Below, one piece after another: positions 1-9,732 of a stretch of 64,000 bases of DNA (position 1 is the first letter of the stretch; the number at the start of each line of letters is the position of its first letter). This stretch comes from Megalonaias nervosa (Eukaryota; Mollusca; Bivalvia; Unionida; Unionidae), in assembly GCA_016617855.1 (NCBI GenBank), contig JAECUM010003235.1, positions 1-64,000 on the forward strand, read 5' to 3'. Position numbers and translations under genes: made by a program. The notes beneath the pieces were generated by a model. It ran no database searches and was not told where the DNA came from. It saw nothing but the letters and a program-made list of their open reading frames with translations.

Positions 1-459
1 TGTGCAATATCGTAAAATATTGCACGATTCTGACAATGTAAAGTTAACGGAGAAAAAAATGAGCATATAATAATTAGGGGTTACATATTTTTGTGTTTGT
101 AAGTCAGCTTGTTGTCAATTAATAATTAATTTTTAAAAGGAGTAGAGGAGGACAAAATACTGTCGTTGGGTGAAATTCTGTGGTATAGTTTTCTGAAAGA
201 AAAATGATTTTTTTCATAAGCAGTTAGTTTGAGACCCACTGACCATGGAAGGATAAAACTAGTTATACTAAAGCTGCATCTAATTCAGAAGCAAGAGGTG
301 CATTTTCCAGTACATCTAATTATAAGGTGTATCAATATCTTTTTTTTTTTTTATTTTTTTTTTTTTTATAACAGCTTCTTATGTCTCCTTTGGATGTTTT
401 CATATTAAAATTTTATAAATATATGGCTGCAAAAAATACTGTTTTGGATAAATTGTTTG
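1..459. other. Left flank of element A, no gene
   Basis: AT-rich sequence with a poly-T tract near 341-368. No reading frame looks coding and no RNA gene was seen. It ends at the 5 bp GCTAG that appears again just past the right end of element A. Confidence 0.5.
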
Positions 460-464
460 GCTAG

Positions 465-668
465 AGTAGTAATAGTAAATGAGGTTTCTATCTCAGAAAC
501 CCCCTTCCCCCTCCAAAACGCTTCTATGTTGACATTTTATCACCAGCCTTTCCTAGCTCAAAATAATGACTTTCACATGATAAGGCTTTCTAGCATATTT
601 CTGACAAAATACGTTTTGTCGGGGTAAGGGGGTCTCTGAGAGAGAAACAGCTCATTTACTATTACTGC
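465..668 (+). repeat. Left terminal inverted repeat of element A (fold-back)
   Basis: Begins AGTAGTAATAGTAAATGAG and ends with the inverted form CTCATTTACTATTACT, so the unit is an imperfect palindrome. It matches 12142-12332 in reverse complement along its whole length, with the same arm facing outward. Inner flanking bases GCTA resemble the outer flank GCTAG, which is why a stand-alone MITE origin cannot be excluded. Confidence 0.75.
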
Positions 669-1046
669 TAACAAAATAACCATATTTTATGATAATCTTT
701 TTCATACCTGCTAACTCTTATTGGTAAAATATCTTTTAACACACTGTCAATAATATGAAACTCGCGTATTGAATTGTTCATATCATATTTTACGCCTCGC
801 AAATAAGATCGTATTTGATCAAGCAATTTTTTATAAGTGATACTTGCTGTTTTACAAGATTTTTTGGGGTCTCAAGTCAAGGCTCAATTTTCTTACACGA
901 TATTGAAAGAGAAACACCAACACCAGATATTATTAATAAAAACGGGTTTAATGGTGCTCCACTTGAGATTATACCAGAGCTTGTCATGAGCAGTGGTAAA
1001 AATGATATTACTCGAAGTATTCTACTGTAATACTTATAACATTGTT
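669..1046. other. Gap between left repeat and first gene of element A
   Basis: A plus-strand open frame of 71 codons (815-1030) and an overlapping minus-strand frame cover this stretch, but neither has a recognisable motif or clear coding character. I make no call here. Confidence 0.3.
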
Positions 1047-1940
1047 TTACACACCAGAGGTTTTTATGATAAATTTGTAATATTGCATTAGTGCGTCCAC
1101 ATCTTGTTTTGGAATTTCCTCCGAAATATGATTGAAATCGATGATCTATTTTTTCATTATACAAATAGTAAAAGTTTTAACACCAACAATTGAATCAAGA
1201 AATTCACAAAACTTATTATTGTTAGGATCAGCCATAAAATCTCCATACTTGTCATAAACATCTGACGAGGTATCATCGTATCGTTTATCTGTTAGTACCT
1301 CATTTTTCTTTAACCAACTATAGGAATCAAACGTGTTTTCTACTTCACGTTCATACAAATCTGTTTCATTCACCAGATTACCGTATTCTCTTTCTGTTTC
1401 ATCAATAAATCCAAGTACCAAACTTATTTGATCCAACATAAAATTTTTGAGGACAAGATGTTGTCTGATAATTGTGTATGCGACTACGAAATTTATTAGC
1501 TTTAATTTTCGGAGTCTGTCTCGTTCAATTGTGCGAAGACCAATAACATCAGCTACTTTTAACATTAATTTTGTGTATGATTTCATGAGTATTTTCTCAA
1601 TTTCATTGTAATAATTTCGTAATGACAATTGTCTAGAGCGTTGGAGTGTTGGAAGTGGAATATCATCATCTTCACTTATGTCATAAATAAGAATCAGTCC
1701 TTCCTTCCAACTTTGTGTTACTTCTTCAAAAAACTTTTCTCGCCCAACATCACTGAAATTATCAATTTCCTTGTTAAAATCTATGATTATCTCTAGAGAT
1801 TTATTAACAATAATCGGATTGATTTCTGTTTTTTTATGTATCATTGGTAAAATTGCATTCGAGTACAATTTAATAACTAACTCCGCATCCGCTGTCATAC
1901 TAGCGATTTTAACTAGGGTTTCCTTGTCGAGGTAGTACAT
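1047..1940 (-). pseudogene. Unrecognised element A protein with internal stop
   Basis: The start is the ATG at 1938-1940, giving MYYLDKETL. The frame is open for 264 codons to a TAG at 1146-1148, then stays open in the same frame for about 32 more codons to a TAA at 1047-1049. The product is acidic and mostly helical in character, with no signal peptide, membrane segment or catalytic motif that I recognise. It is the outermost gene of the minus-strand block (fibre, next gene, this gene) near the left terminal repeat. The in-frame TAG suggests a decayed gene or, less likely, a slightly shorter real one. Function unknown. Confidence 0.55.
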
Positions 1941-2054
1941 ACCGAAATACCTAAAAATTTCTCTTTTGAAAAACTATTGTTTAATATTTTTTGTTTCTTT
2001 TTAATTTTATTATTTTAGATTCCGCTAGTTTGTCAAGACGATCATGATTGTCGT

Positions 2055-2472
2055 TTACTCGTTTTTTTTTTTCTCTTCCTGATCCATTACATTATAAGCT
2101 CGTACTCTTACCAGATTTGATTGAATTATCGTATCAATATTTTCCTTGTCAAGCTTGAGTAATATTTTTTCATCGGGATTTCAACTTTTTTTTTGTTCTT
2201 CCAGACAATCATCAGGATGACAGTATCTGTTTTTAATATTAAAGTTTTCTATTACTTCTATTAGTTGTGGTCCTCGCATGTGCATAACGTGAATAAAATT
2301 TTTTCAGTTTCTGGTAATGTTGGATTGTTCATTGAAACAACGTCAAGAGATTTCATATCATATATTTTTCTTTGTGATTTGTTGTTATAATCCTCTACCA
2401 CAAAACTGCGGACGGATTAAAAATAATTCTGTAAAATTCTCTTGAAACGTTTATAATTGGTGATTTAGACAT
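2055..2472 (-). pseudogene. Unrecognised element A gene, frameshifted
   Basis: Starts at ATG 2470-2472 (MSKSPIINVSREF) and breaks after about 24 codons. Coding character continues in other frames across 2380-2060, with the segments IEVIENFNIKNRY and LDKENIDTIIQSNL, ending in a Lys/Glu-rich tail. At least three frame changes or stops are needed to span it. No known domain is visible. It sits between the fibre gene and the gene at 1047-1940, all on the minus strand. Confidence 0.4.
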
Positions 2473-2674
2473 TATTTTACAATGTTAGATTAAATTTGAT
2501 CGTCGAGCATGTATATTTGAAATGCTGTCAGTCCTGGAAACGGACCTTCAGCAGCGAGAACAAAAATTTGAAAATACAAGTACTTGTTAACGGTATTTGC
2601 AGTCGGAATCGTAAAATAACTGTGTTGTTGAAATATACGTGTCTGTTGTACTATACAATATTGCCCAGTTAATA

Positions 2675-2688
2675 TCGTCGTTTGATCC
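2675..2688. repeat. SINE target-site duplication, left copy
   Basis: TCGTCGTTTGATCC, identical to 3010-3023 on the other side of the SINE. It is part of fibre coding sequence. Confidence 0.9.
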
Positions 2689-3009
2689 AACCGCTCCGGT
2701 GGCATAGTGGTTAGAGCGTCCGCCTCGGATGCGGGAGGTCGCGGGTTCGATCCCCGGTCGAGTCATACCAAAGACTTACAAAAATGGTACTAACAGCTGC
2801 CTCGCTTGGCGCTCAGCATTAAGAGGTTAGTGTCAGGACTGGTCGGCCTGGTGTCAGGATAATGTGACTGGGTGGGACATTGTGCCACATGTCTGCGGCA
2901 TGATGCCCCAGTGCTAGATATCACTATAAACTGCCACACTGCAGACATCGTAGCGATATGACTGAAAATTGTTAAAGCTACATTAAAAATCTAAATTACA
3001 CATACACAC
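2689..3009 (+). mobile_element. tRNA-derived SINE inside the fibre gene
   Basis: Its head is tRNA-like, with an A box TGGCATAGTGG (2703-2713) and a B box GGTTCGATCCC (about 2746-2756). A tRNA-unrelated body and an AT-rich tail follow. It is flanked by an exact 14 bp duplication TCGTCGTTTGATCC at 2675-2688 and 3010-3023. That shows L1-type retroposition into the minus-strand fibre gene after element A had settled in the genome. The body resembles SINEs I associate with molluscs. Confidence 0.9.
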
Positions 3010-4097
3010 TCGTCGTTTGATCCTTCCAATTGCCAATCATAAATTCGCCCAACACTAGAGTTTAATCGGCCGCGCAAATGAAATTGCCAAATAGCAACTG
3101 CAACAGGATATTTGATTTTGATCGAAAAGTCTTTGTTTTCTCCATTAGTAGCCCATTCTTGTCTATCAGAGAAAGCGTAATGAGGGTAATTTTCAGGATA
3201 ATGTGTCGATGCGCTTACCTCAAACCCAATTCGGTTATCAGTTGTCTTAAAAAGTGTTGGAATATACCCAACATTATTTTTGGTTCGTTTTGCAGCACTG
3301 GACAGACTGTCAACATATGCTTTATTTGTCAGATCATTAGGGTTAACTGGAACATATGTCATCGTTATTTTATTGTTTCTCATATTTATGTTACCTGACA
3401 TTGATCCACCGGATCGTTTTAAATACGGGGTGAGTTCTTCTTTTAACTGAGCATAACTAATAGCATCAGTTTCATTAGCTGGTGGCGAGGTTGTCGGTAA
3501 TACAGTTATTTTTGAGATATTGCTCATTATCATGTCACCTGTCATTGTGTCGCCAGCTTTATTAATCTTTTTATCGTCAACGGATTTTAGTTGCGCATAA
3601 CTTACAGCTTGTGTACTATCAACATTTGCTGGTGGATATACGGTTTCCAATCCAATAATTTTTTTATTCGACATATTAATATTACATGTAACCATTCCAC
3701 CTGTTTTGTCAAGCTTGTTATTATCCACGTACTTCATCTGTAAATAACTTACCGCTTGGGTTTGATTTAAGTTTGCTGGCGGATACGTGGTTTCGAAATT
3801 TATTAATTTTTCCCCTGACATATCCAAGTTACCGCTTAAAGTTCCTCCTGTCAGTGATAGTTTGTTATTATCAATCGTTTTTAGTTATGAGGAACTTAAT
3901 GCTTGAGTAAGATCGACCTTTGGTGGTGGATAATCTACTTCTAAACCAAGTACTCGCTGATTTGACATCAATTAATTACCTGTCATTGTGTCGCCTGTTT
4001 TTTTTTTTGTTTTTGTTTTTTTTTTATTAATCATGACGTATCAGCTATTGTTGATGGTTCGTCTCCCGTAAGTGCTGTTCGAAACTTTGTGTAATAA

Positions 4098-4718
4098 CTC
4101 ATATTATATAAATTATATGACATAAAATTATATAACAACACCGAACGATTAATCAAACATAAACATAATAACGAACTTCCAGATTGTCATTATCTTATTG
4201 TTGGTCGTACAGGCTCTGGTAAAACAAATTTATTCTTAAATCTCTTACTCAACGATAACTTTAATTACGATAAGGTATATATTTACACATTTAACCCACA
4301 ACAGGATAAATACGAATTATTGAGCGAGTACAATGATAAACTTCGTGAGCTTGACGCTGGCGAAGACGTATTTACGATCAAACAATCAGAGGAATTAATT
4401 CCAGTTGACGAACTTGATTCGTCCGAGCATAAAATAATTGTGTTTGATGATATTCCGCTAAACAACGAGGAGATGAATAAGATTAAGTCGTATTTTTCAT
4501 TATCGCGTAACGAAAAATGTAATTCGATTTACCTGGCGCAAGGCTTTTATGACGTTGACAGATTTATTGGGCGAAATACTGGATGTTTTATATTATTTCC
4601 AGGGCTAGATAATGTTGATGTGAGAAATATTGCAAACGAGCAATGTGGTGATGTAACAAAGATAAATTTATTGAATTATATCATCAAGCAACCAAAGACA
4701 AATACATTTTTTTTTTAA
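4098..4718 (+). CDS. Packaging ATPase (FtsK/HerA, A32-like), element A
   Basis: The frame is open from 4098 to the TAA at 4716-4718, about 206 codons. No in-frame ATG lies before the Walker A motif, so the true start is lost or non-ATG. Walker A is GRTGSGKT (4203-4226) and Walker B is IIVFDDI (about 4434-4454). A downstream segment with NEKCNSIYLAQGF fits the sensor-like QGF/TQ motif of A32-type ATPases. In Polintons and adintoviruses this enzyme drives DNA into the capsid. It is divergent from the fibre gene and followed by the coiled-coil protein. It is the best preserved gene of element A. Confidence 0.85.
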   Translation, partial: LILYKLYDIKLYNNTERLIKHKHNNELPDCHYLIVGRTGSGKTNLFLNLLLNDNFNYDKVYIYTFNPQQDKYELLSEYNDKLRELDAGEDVFTIKQSEELIPVDELDSSEHKIIVFDDIPLNNEEMNKIKSYFSLSRNEKCNSIYLAQGFYDVDRFIGRNTGCFILFPGLDNVDVRNIANEQCGDVTKINLLNYIIKQPKTNTFFF

Positions 4719-4803
4719 TTTGATAAACTAGCACATGATCCAGCTAAGTTGTTTCGTTGTTGTATAGACACATTTCTATAGACGAATTTTGAAGAGCGTA
4801 TAA

Positions 4804-5787
4804 AAAAATAAACAATGGACAAGCATCAATAAAAATTGAATTACTAAAAAAATTTATTACAACTCGAGCTGCTTTTAAGAAAAAAGTGCAAGAAGCTCGT
4901 CGAGGACAGCGTACTGTACAAGAAGAAACCACCAAATTTTTTAAACCAATTACTGAAGCAGTACTTGGTAAGAAACCAGAAGTATCAACAATATCTCCAG
5001 AAGAACTAAAAAAGTACAAGAAAAAGGTTTGTTGGGGCAGTTAAAAGAACAGCAAGAAGCACAGGCGGAGGAAACAGTTAATAAAGTCGCTGAAACAATG
5101 GAAGAAAAGAGTAAAATACAAGAGGTAATTGATTACATTAACAGACAAAATGATGTTAATATACCTATCGAACGTACAAGAGAATTTGCTGAACTAATCG
5201 TGAAAAGAGATTTTGAAAAATTAGTATGGCGAAAGAAGATATTTCTACTGGTATGTTAAGAGGTTTTGTCGAGTTTCGTGTTAAAGAATTAGAGCTTGAT
5301 AACATTCAAAACGTAAGAAAATGGACAGAGGATGAGTATACAAAGTTTACTAAAGTATTAAATCGTGTTTATTGGAAAAGGAAACACCGCTTATCAAATT
5401 TTAGGATATGACTATGATGAAGATTCGTATTTGTTGAAAAATGTTAATAAAATGCGTAATGGAGTAATTGCATCAGTTGTTCTTGAAGCTGTAAAACAAT
5501 ACCGAACTAGTAAAGAAGAATATAAACAAAATTTTTACGCCGTGCTTGGAAGATTTGAAAGAAACCGTAAAAAACATTGAAGTTGATCGAAGACTCGGTT
5601 TTGGTGTCCGAGTTTTTACATCAAACGCTGAACTGGTTGACAGACTTATATTATTAATAACATCAAAGAGGCTGGTAATGAAAGTACGGAAATCGAAAAC
5701 GAAATTGTAGATATATTAGATAATCTCAGATCGAGCAGATTACTAGCATCAGACGAATACGAAATTTTACATAGCGATCTTATCTAA
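4804..5787 (+). pseudogene. Coiled-coil virion-associated protein, element A, frameshifted
   Basis: Coding character runs through several frames. A Lys-rich start (4804-5033) is followed by a Glu/Gln-rich coiled coil with EETVNKVAETMEEKSK (5029-5259), then 5226-5411 and 5365-5580. A C-terminal part ends with EYEILHSDL at a TAA 5785-5787. The last third falls in the duplicated block and recurs at 6853-7090. Position between the ATPase and the penton suggests a scaffold or minor virion protein, but I know no activity for it. Several frame breaks in under 1 kb mark it as decayed, or the assembly as indel-prone. Confidence 0.5.
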
Positions 5788-5800
5788 CAACCTTGATATA

Positions 5801-6472
5801 ATGTCAACATTATTACTCGACTCGTCACAAACAACGAGTGACAGCGCAAACTTTTCTGTCTACTATAATCCACCAATAATACTAGATCATGGTAAACAGT
5901 AACGAAATCGGATTAATTTCTGCTACAGTATGGCATTCTATGGCAAATATAAAAACAAATGTCAACGACGACTCCACATTTAATTCTGGTGCTTGGGTGT
6001 CAGTTAAAATACCACAGGGAGCGTATAATGTAACTGATCTCAACAAAACTATAAGAGAGCTGATAACAAAATACACTGCGGCAGACAATTTTGAACTAAC
6101 TCCAAACTATAATACGCTACGAGCTAGAATCACATTAAAAAATAATTTGATAATCGATTTTTCACAGCGACTAGTATCGCATCATTATTAGGTTTTAAAA
6201 ACCAACAATACGGTAGTGTTGCAGAACAAAGTGTATCATATGACGGAGATCTGCCAGTTAACATAACACAATTGAACACAATATTAATCAATTGCTCTGT
6301 TGCATTAGGGTCTTATTCAGCAAATTACTCCTCGACAAATAATATACTATCCAATTACTCCTGAAAATCAAATAACCAGCGTTATGCAACTAACAGATTA
6401 ATCAGGACGACAAATAGATCTTAATGAAATTGTCACGTATTACTTACACTTACGCGCGATCACTTCGTGATT
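5801..6472 (+). pseudogene. Penton-like minor capsid protein, copy 1
   Basis: Starts at ATG 5801-5803 (MSTLLLDSS), 14 bp after the previous stop. Recognisable blocks are NEIGLISATVWHS, IPQGAYNVTDLN, and later ASLLGF and VTYYLHLRA. This block order matches the penton-like single jelly-roll proteins of invertebrate Polintons. Frame breaks occur near 5899, 6165 and 6360. The protein would form the capsid vertices and anchor the fibre. It is duplicated at 7104-7721, and copy 1 is the longer and probably more original version. Confidence 0.65.
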
Positions 6473-6505
6473 GTAAGCGCAACAACGTAGTTGTCGGTGT
6501 AAATG
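6451..6505 (+). other. Nested hairpins at penton 3' end, copy 1
   Basis: Short inverted repeats surround ATCACTTCGTGAT, with a second small hairpin ACAACGTAGTTGT next to it. They overlap the last penton codons and lead into the gap before the pVI-like gene. The same structure recurs at about 7700-7754. It could be a transcript 3'-end structure or DNA-level palindrome; this is inference only. Confidence 0.35.
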
Positions 6506-6564
6506 TTGTAAACCTACTTTAATAACAAGATGAGACCAAAAGAAAAGTTTATAGAAGAAAAATT

Positions 6565-6853
6565 ATGGGTGGATTTTTTGGAAATATATTTACAAAAATA
6601 GCTGAAAATATCCCAGGAACTGCGGGTAAAGTAGCACCAATTGCACTTGACGCAGGTAAAGCTATTGCTAGCACTGCTGGCACTGCAGTAGGAAAAAAGA
6701 TCGCTGATAAAATTAAAGGCAGCCCGCCTTCAAATGCGAAAATAAAACGAGCAATATCAGATATTATGCCAATAGCGGAAACAGAACAAGTTATGATAAC
6801 AACAACAAAAAAATTAGTAAGTACAATACTAATATTGTCTCGTTCAGCGATGA
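6565..6853 (+). pseudogene. pVI-like minor capsid protein, copy 1 (truncated)
   Basis: Starts MGGFFGNIFTKIAENIPG. The Gly/Ala-rich amphipathic stretch with a Lys-rich end (VGKKIADKIKG) resembles the membrane-active, capsid-lining pVI-type proteins of Polintons and adenoviruses. The frame then runs into copy 2 of the duplicated block, so this copy ends in foreign sequence instead of its own C-terminus. Confidence 0.6.
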
Positions 6854-7103
6854 TTTTTACGCCGTGCTTGGAAGATTTGAAAGAAACCGTAAAAAACATT
6901 GAAGTTGATCGAAGACTCGGTTTTGGTGTCCGAGTTTTTACATCAAACGCTGAACTGGTTGACAGACTTATATTATTAATAACATCAAAGAGGCTGGTAA
7001 TGAAAGTACGGAAATCGAAAACGAAATTGTAGATATATTAGATAATCTCAGTCGAGCAGATTACTAGATCAACAATACGAAATTTTACATAGCGAATATA
7101 ATA

Positions 7104-7721
7104 ATGTCAACATTATTACTCGAGTCACAAACAACGAGATACTATAATCCACCAATAATACTAGATCATGGTAAACAAAAAATCGGATTAATTTCTGCTA
7201 CAGTATGGCATTCTGCCGCAGACGACTCCACATTTAATTCTGGTGCTTGGGTGTCAAAAATACCACAGGGAGCGTATAATGTAACTGATCTCAACAAAAC
7301 TATAAGAGAGCTGATAACAAAATACACTAACAGACAATTTTGAACTAACTCCAAACTATAATACGCTACGAGCTAGAATCACATTAAAAAATAATTTGAT
7401 AATCGATTTTTCACAGCGACTAGTATCGCATCATTATTAGGTTTTAAAAACCAATAATACGGTAGTGTTGCAGAACAAAGTGTATCATATGACGGAGATC
7501 TGCCAGTTAACATAACACAATTGAACACAATATTAATCAATTGCTCTGTTGCATTAGGGTCTTATTCAGCAAATTACTCCTCGACAAATAATATACTATC
7601 CAATTACTCCTGAAAATCAAATAACCAGCGTTATGCAACTAACAGATTAATCAGGACGACAAATAGATCTTAATGAAATTGTCACGTATTACTTACACTT
7701 ACGCGCGATCACTTCGTGATT
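7104..7721 (+). pseudogene. Penton-like protein, copy 2 (gapped)
   Basis: Second copy of the gene at 5801-6472. The start ATG is 7104-7106. It lacks several short segments, for example between SATVWHS and DDSTFNS, where copy 1 has extra residues. The C-terminal blocks are as in copy 1, with the same frame breaks. The shared breaks mean the gene was already broken (or mis-assembled) before the duplication. Confidence 0.6.
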
Positions 7722-7813
7722 GTAAGCGCAACAACGTAGTTGTCGGTGTAAATGTTGTAAACCTACTTTAATAACAAGATGAGACCAAAAGAAAAGTTTA
7801 TAGAAGAAAAATT

Positions 7814-8103
7814 ATGGGTGGATTTTTTGGAAATATATTTACAAAAATAGCTGAAAATATCCCAGGAACTGCGGGTAAAGTAGCACCAATTGCACTTGAC
7901 GCAGGTAAAGCTATTGCTAGCACTGCTGGCACTGCAGTAGGAAAAAAGATCGCTGATAAAATTAAAGGCAGCCCGCCTTCAAATGCGAAAATAAAACGAG
8001 CAATATCAGATATTATGCCAATAGCGGAAACAGAACAAGTTATGATAACAACAACAAAAAAATTAGTAAGTACAATACTAATATTGTCTCGTTCAGCGAT
8101 GAT
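7814..8103 (+). pseudogene. pVI-like minor capsid protein, copy 2, running into capsid gene
   Basis: Same 78-residue Gly/Ala/Lys-rich N-terminal part as copy 1. Here it continues in native context, but a frame change near 8060 joins it to the capsid-protein region with no intergenic gap. Either the pVI C-terminus and the capsid N-terminus were deleted together, or the pVI part ends soon after KKLVST. Confidence 0.55.
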
Positions 8104-8981
8104 TATTCGAGATCAGTGGCCACAGATATGATGTGGCTTAAAGATACTTCATTTGGGACAGCTGTTTCAAGCGAGTTTCGTACTGGTGCTGGTGCTCCTG
8201 ACCCAGATAATAATAATCTAATCGCCAATCCCGCTGGTAATATAGCTGGTGATGTTGGAGACGCAATAATATTAGCTGTCACAAGATTACGATAACAGGA
8301 ATATAACGAGGGATATGCCAAAAGAAAAGCATTTGCCGCAGAATCTCGCCAAATAGCAATGATGCTTCCGTTAAGTACAATATTTGGATTTTTCCGCATG
8401 TATAACAAAGTTTTTCGCGGAATAAAACATACACTTATGTTAGATCGAGCTGATCAAAACGATTGCATAATGCACGCTGGTGGAGTAGCTGAAGAACAGA
8501 TTGCCATTACAAGATTAGCGCAGTGGATGCCACGAATTGTCCCGTCTGTAGCTAAAACAATGGAACTCAAATCATTATTGACCATTTACACGAAAAAATA
8601 TATTTTCAGCAAAACAGAATTTACCAAACAGCAATTCCTAACGCAACTGATTACACCTGGCGTATTACAACTACGCCTAGCGAACAATTACCTCGACATT
8701 TGTTCGTTCTATTTCAACGACAGGCACGTCGTAATGATCAAGAAATAAACAACTCCGTATTTGATAACCCTGATGTCAGACGAATCTTTGTTAGAGTAAA
8801 TTCTAGGCGTCAGGGGCAGCATCTGGAGCAACTAAAAAACCGATATCTGGAGACAGTATCAAACAAATTTATCGTGACAAAGTTACAACGTGACAAACAC
8901 CAGCCAACGGAAAGTCAGGTAATGACAGTTATGTATCAGTTTTCCAAGCGGGATGACGTAGTTTTATATAGCAATAAATAA
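8104..8981 (+). pseudogene. Major capsid protein (double jelly-roll) fragment, element A
   Basis: The typical Polinton capsid blocks are present in order: YNEGYAKRK, then MMLPLSTIFGFFRMYNKV, then IKHTLMLDRADQND, then a later block with the NNSVFDNPDVRR signature. There is a TAA near 8293 and a frame change near 8660. The N-terminal third expected of this family (usually about 400-550 residues) is missing or fused to the pVI-like gene. The protein would build the icosahedral shell. Assignment rests on family motifs that I recognise from invertebrate Polinton capsids. Confidence 0.7.
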
Positions 8982-8985
8982 TAAA

Positions 8986-9251
8986 ATGCCAGCCAAAGCG
9001 ACAAAATCTATTAAAAAAAAAAAAAAAAAAAATGAAAACGATGACGATTGGTCCTCGAGCGTCAAAGAAAAACAAAACGAGGAGGAATTATTCCTTTCGC
9101 TCCACTTTTAGCGGGGTTAGCAGGCAGTCTAATTCCAAATCTGCTGGGGATAGGACGTGGAATGACTCTACCAGGCACCAGACGCCGTTGTCATTTTGAT
9201 ATAATTGAAAAAGTGAATGACATTGTCAGATTTCAAAAAATTTATAAATAA
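8986..9251 (+). pseudogene. pX-like basic/hydrophobic minor protein, element A
   Basis: ATG 8986-8988 opens a Lys-rich start (MPAKATKSIKK). It passes a poly-A tract at about 9014-9033 and then shifts frame. Downstream are a basic stretch RKTKRGG and the hydrophobic run IIPFAPLLAGLAGSL. The basic-then-hydrophobic layout with RGG at the joint is that of pX/mu-like core proteins in adintoviruses. The homopolymer could equally be the place of a sequencing error. Confidence 0.55.
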
Positions 9252-9281
9252 ATCGTTTTAGTAAATTTTAACTCTACAAAT

Positions 9282-9703
9282 TTGTTTCATCTTTTGCATC
9301 CAATTGTAACGCGAGAACTTGCAGTGCATAAAAGTATCAAGCTAATAGTGCAGTATCATGTTATTTTATCAAAGTTACATGCACTTAAAGAAAATGAAAT
9401 GGATATACTTGACATAATTTTTGAAAATGTAGATTTCATCAACGAGATTGCCGAACCATATTTAACGGCTAAATCACAAAAAAATATTAGCTGGTACAAA
9501 TATTTCCTCAGCCCCTGATGAAATACATCAAGAAATAAATAAAAATTGGAGGAATTTACTGTATCAGAATCAGGTTGAAAATTTGAAATGATAAAACAAG
9601 TTTTATTTCACATAATGAAATATAACGCACTTCGCGGTAGTCCTTACTTTGATCTCCCTCAAAATATTAAAACAAAAATGTTGCATAAACGTAAAGAACT
9701 TTG
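9282..9703 (+). CDS. Small unrecognised ORFs before PolB, element A
   Basis: A 78-codon frame (9282-9518) is Leu/Ile/Glu-rich with no known motif. A second, 29-codon frame starts at ATG 9617-9619 (MKYNALRGSPYFDLPQ), of a type often found ahead of PolB in invertebrate Polintons. Both lie in line with the plus-strand genes. Function unknown and reality uncertain. Confidence 0.35.
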
Positions 9704-9732
9704 ATAACAGATGTTTCCAGATGTTTCCATTG

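Larger units (their letters stand above)
2490..4102 (-). pseudogene. Fibre protein: phage-tail-like repeats plus discoidin-like C-terminus, split by a SINE
   Basis: Reading begins at ATG 4100-4102 (MSYYTKFRTALTGDE). Four to five ~37-residue repeats follow, pattern GGxMxGNINMxxxKIxGLE then PPA, then AVSYAQLK, like the repeats of phage tail fibres. The C-terminus (3200-2490, outside the SINE) has WQLEGSND and FQIFVLAAEG, which fit a galactose-binding/discoidin (F5/8C-like) fold. Such a protein would be the receptor-binding spike of the virion. Damage: a stop near 3886, a poly-T tract near 4000-4020, the SINE at 2689-3009, and a frameshift near 2585. The start is divergent from the packaging ATPase, with only a few tens of bases between them. 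Family assignment is by remembered similarity to fibre-like proteins of invertebrate Polintons. Confidence 0.7.
5531..6852 (+). repeat. Tandem duplication in element A, copy 1
   Basis: A block of about 1.32 kb (end of the coiled-coil gene, penton, start of the pVI-like gene) is repeated at once at 6853-8104. Both copies begin ATTTTTACGCCGTGC, and copy 1 runs straight into copy 2. Differences are mostly multi-base gaps clustered in 5720-6060. The region from about 6100 onward is nearly identical between copies. Confidence 0.9.
6853..8104 (+). repeat. Tandem duplication in element A, copy 2
   Basis: About 1.25 kb, roughly 70 bp shorter than copy 1 through several internal gaps. It ends at CGTTCAGCGATGATT, after which the sequence continues into the capsid protein, so copy 2 has the native right border and copy 1 the native left border. 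Confidence 0.9.

Noticed and set aside
877..1164. 95-codon minus-strand frame next to the left repeat of A
   Set aside because: A different frame over 1047-1145 continues the upstream gene in register, so this frame is probably a shadow.
2697..2765. A functional tRNA gene
   Set aside because: A and B boxes are there, but the sequence continues as a SINE body with tail and target duplication; no full cloverleaf was checked or expected.
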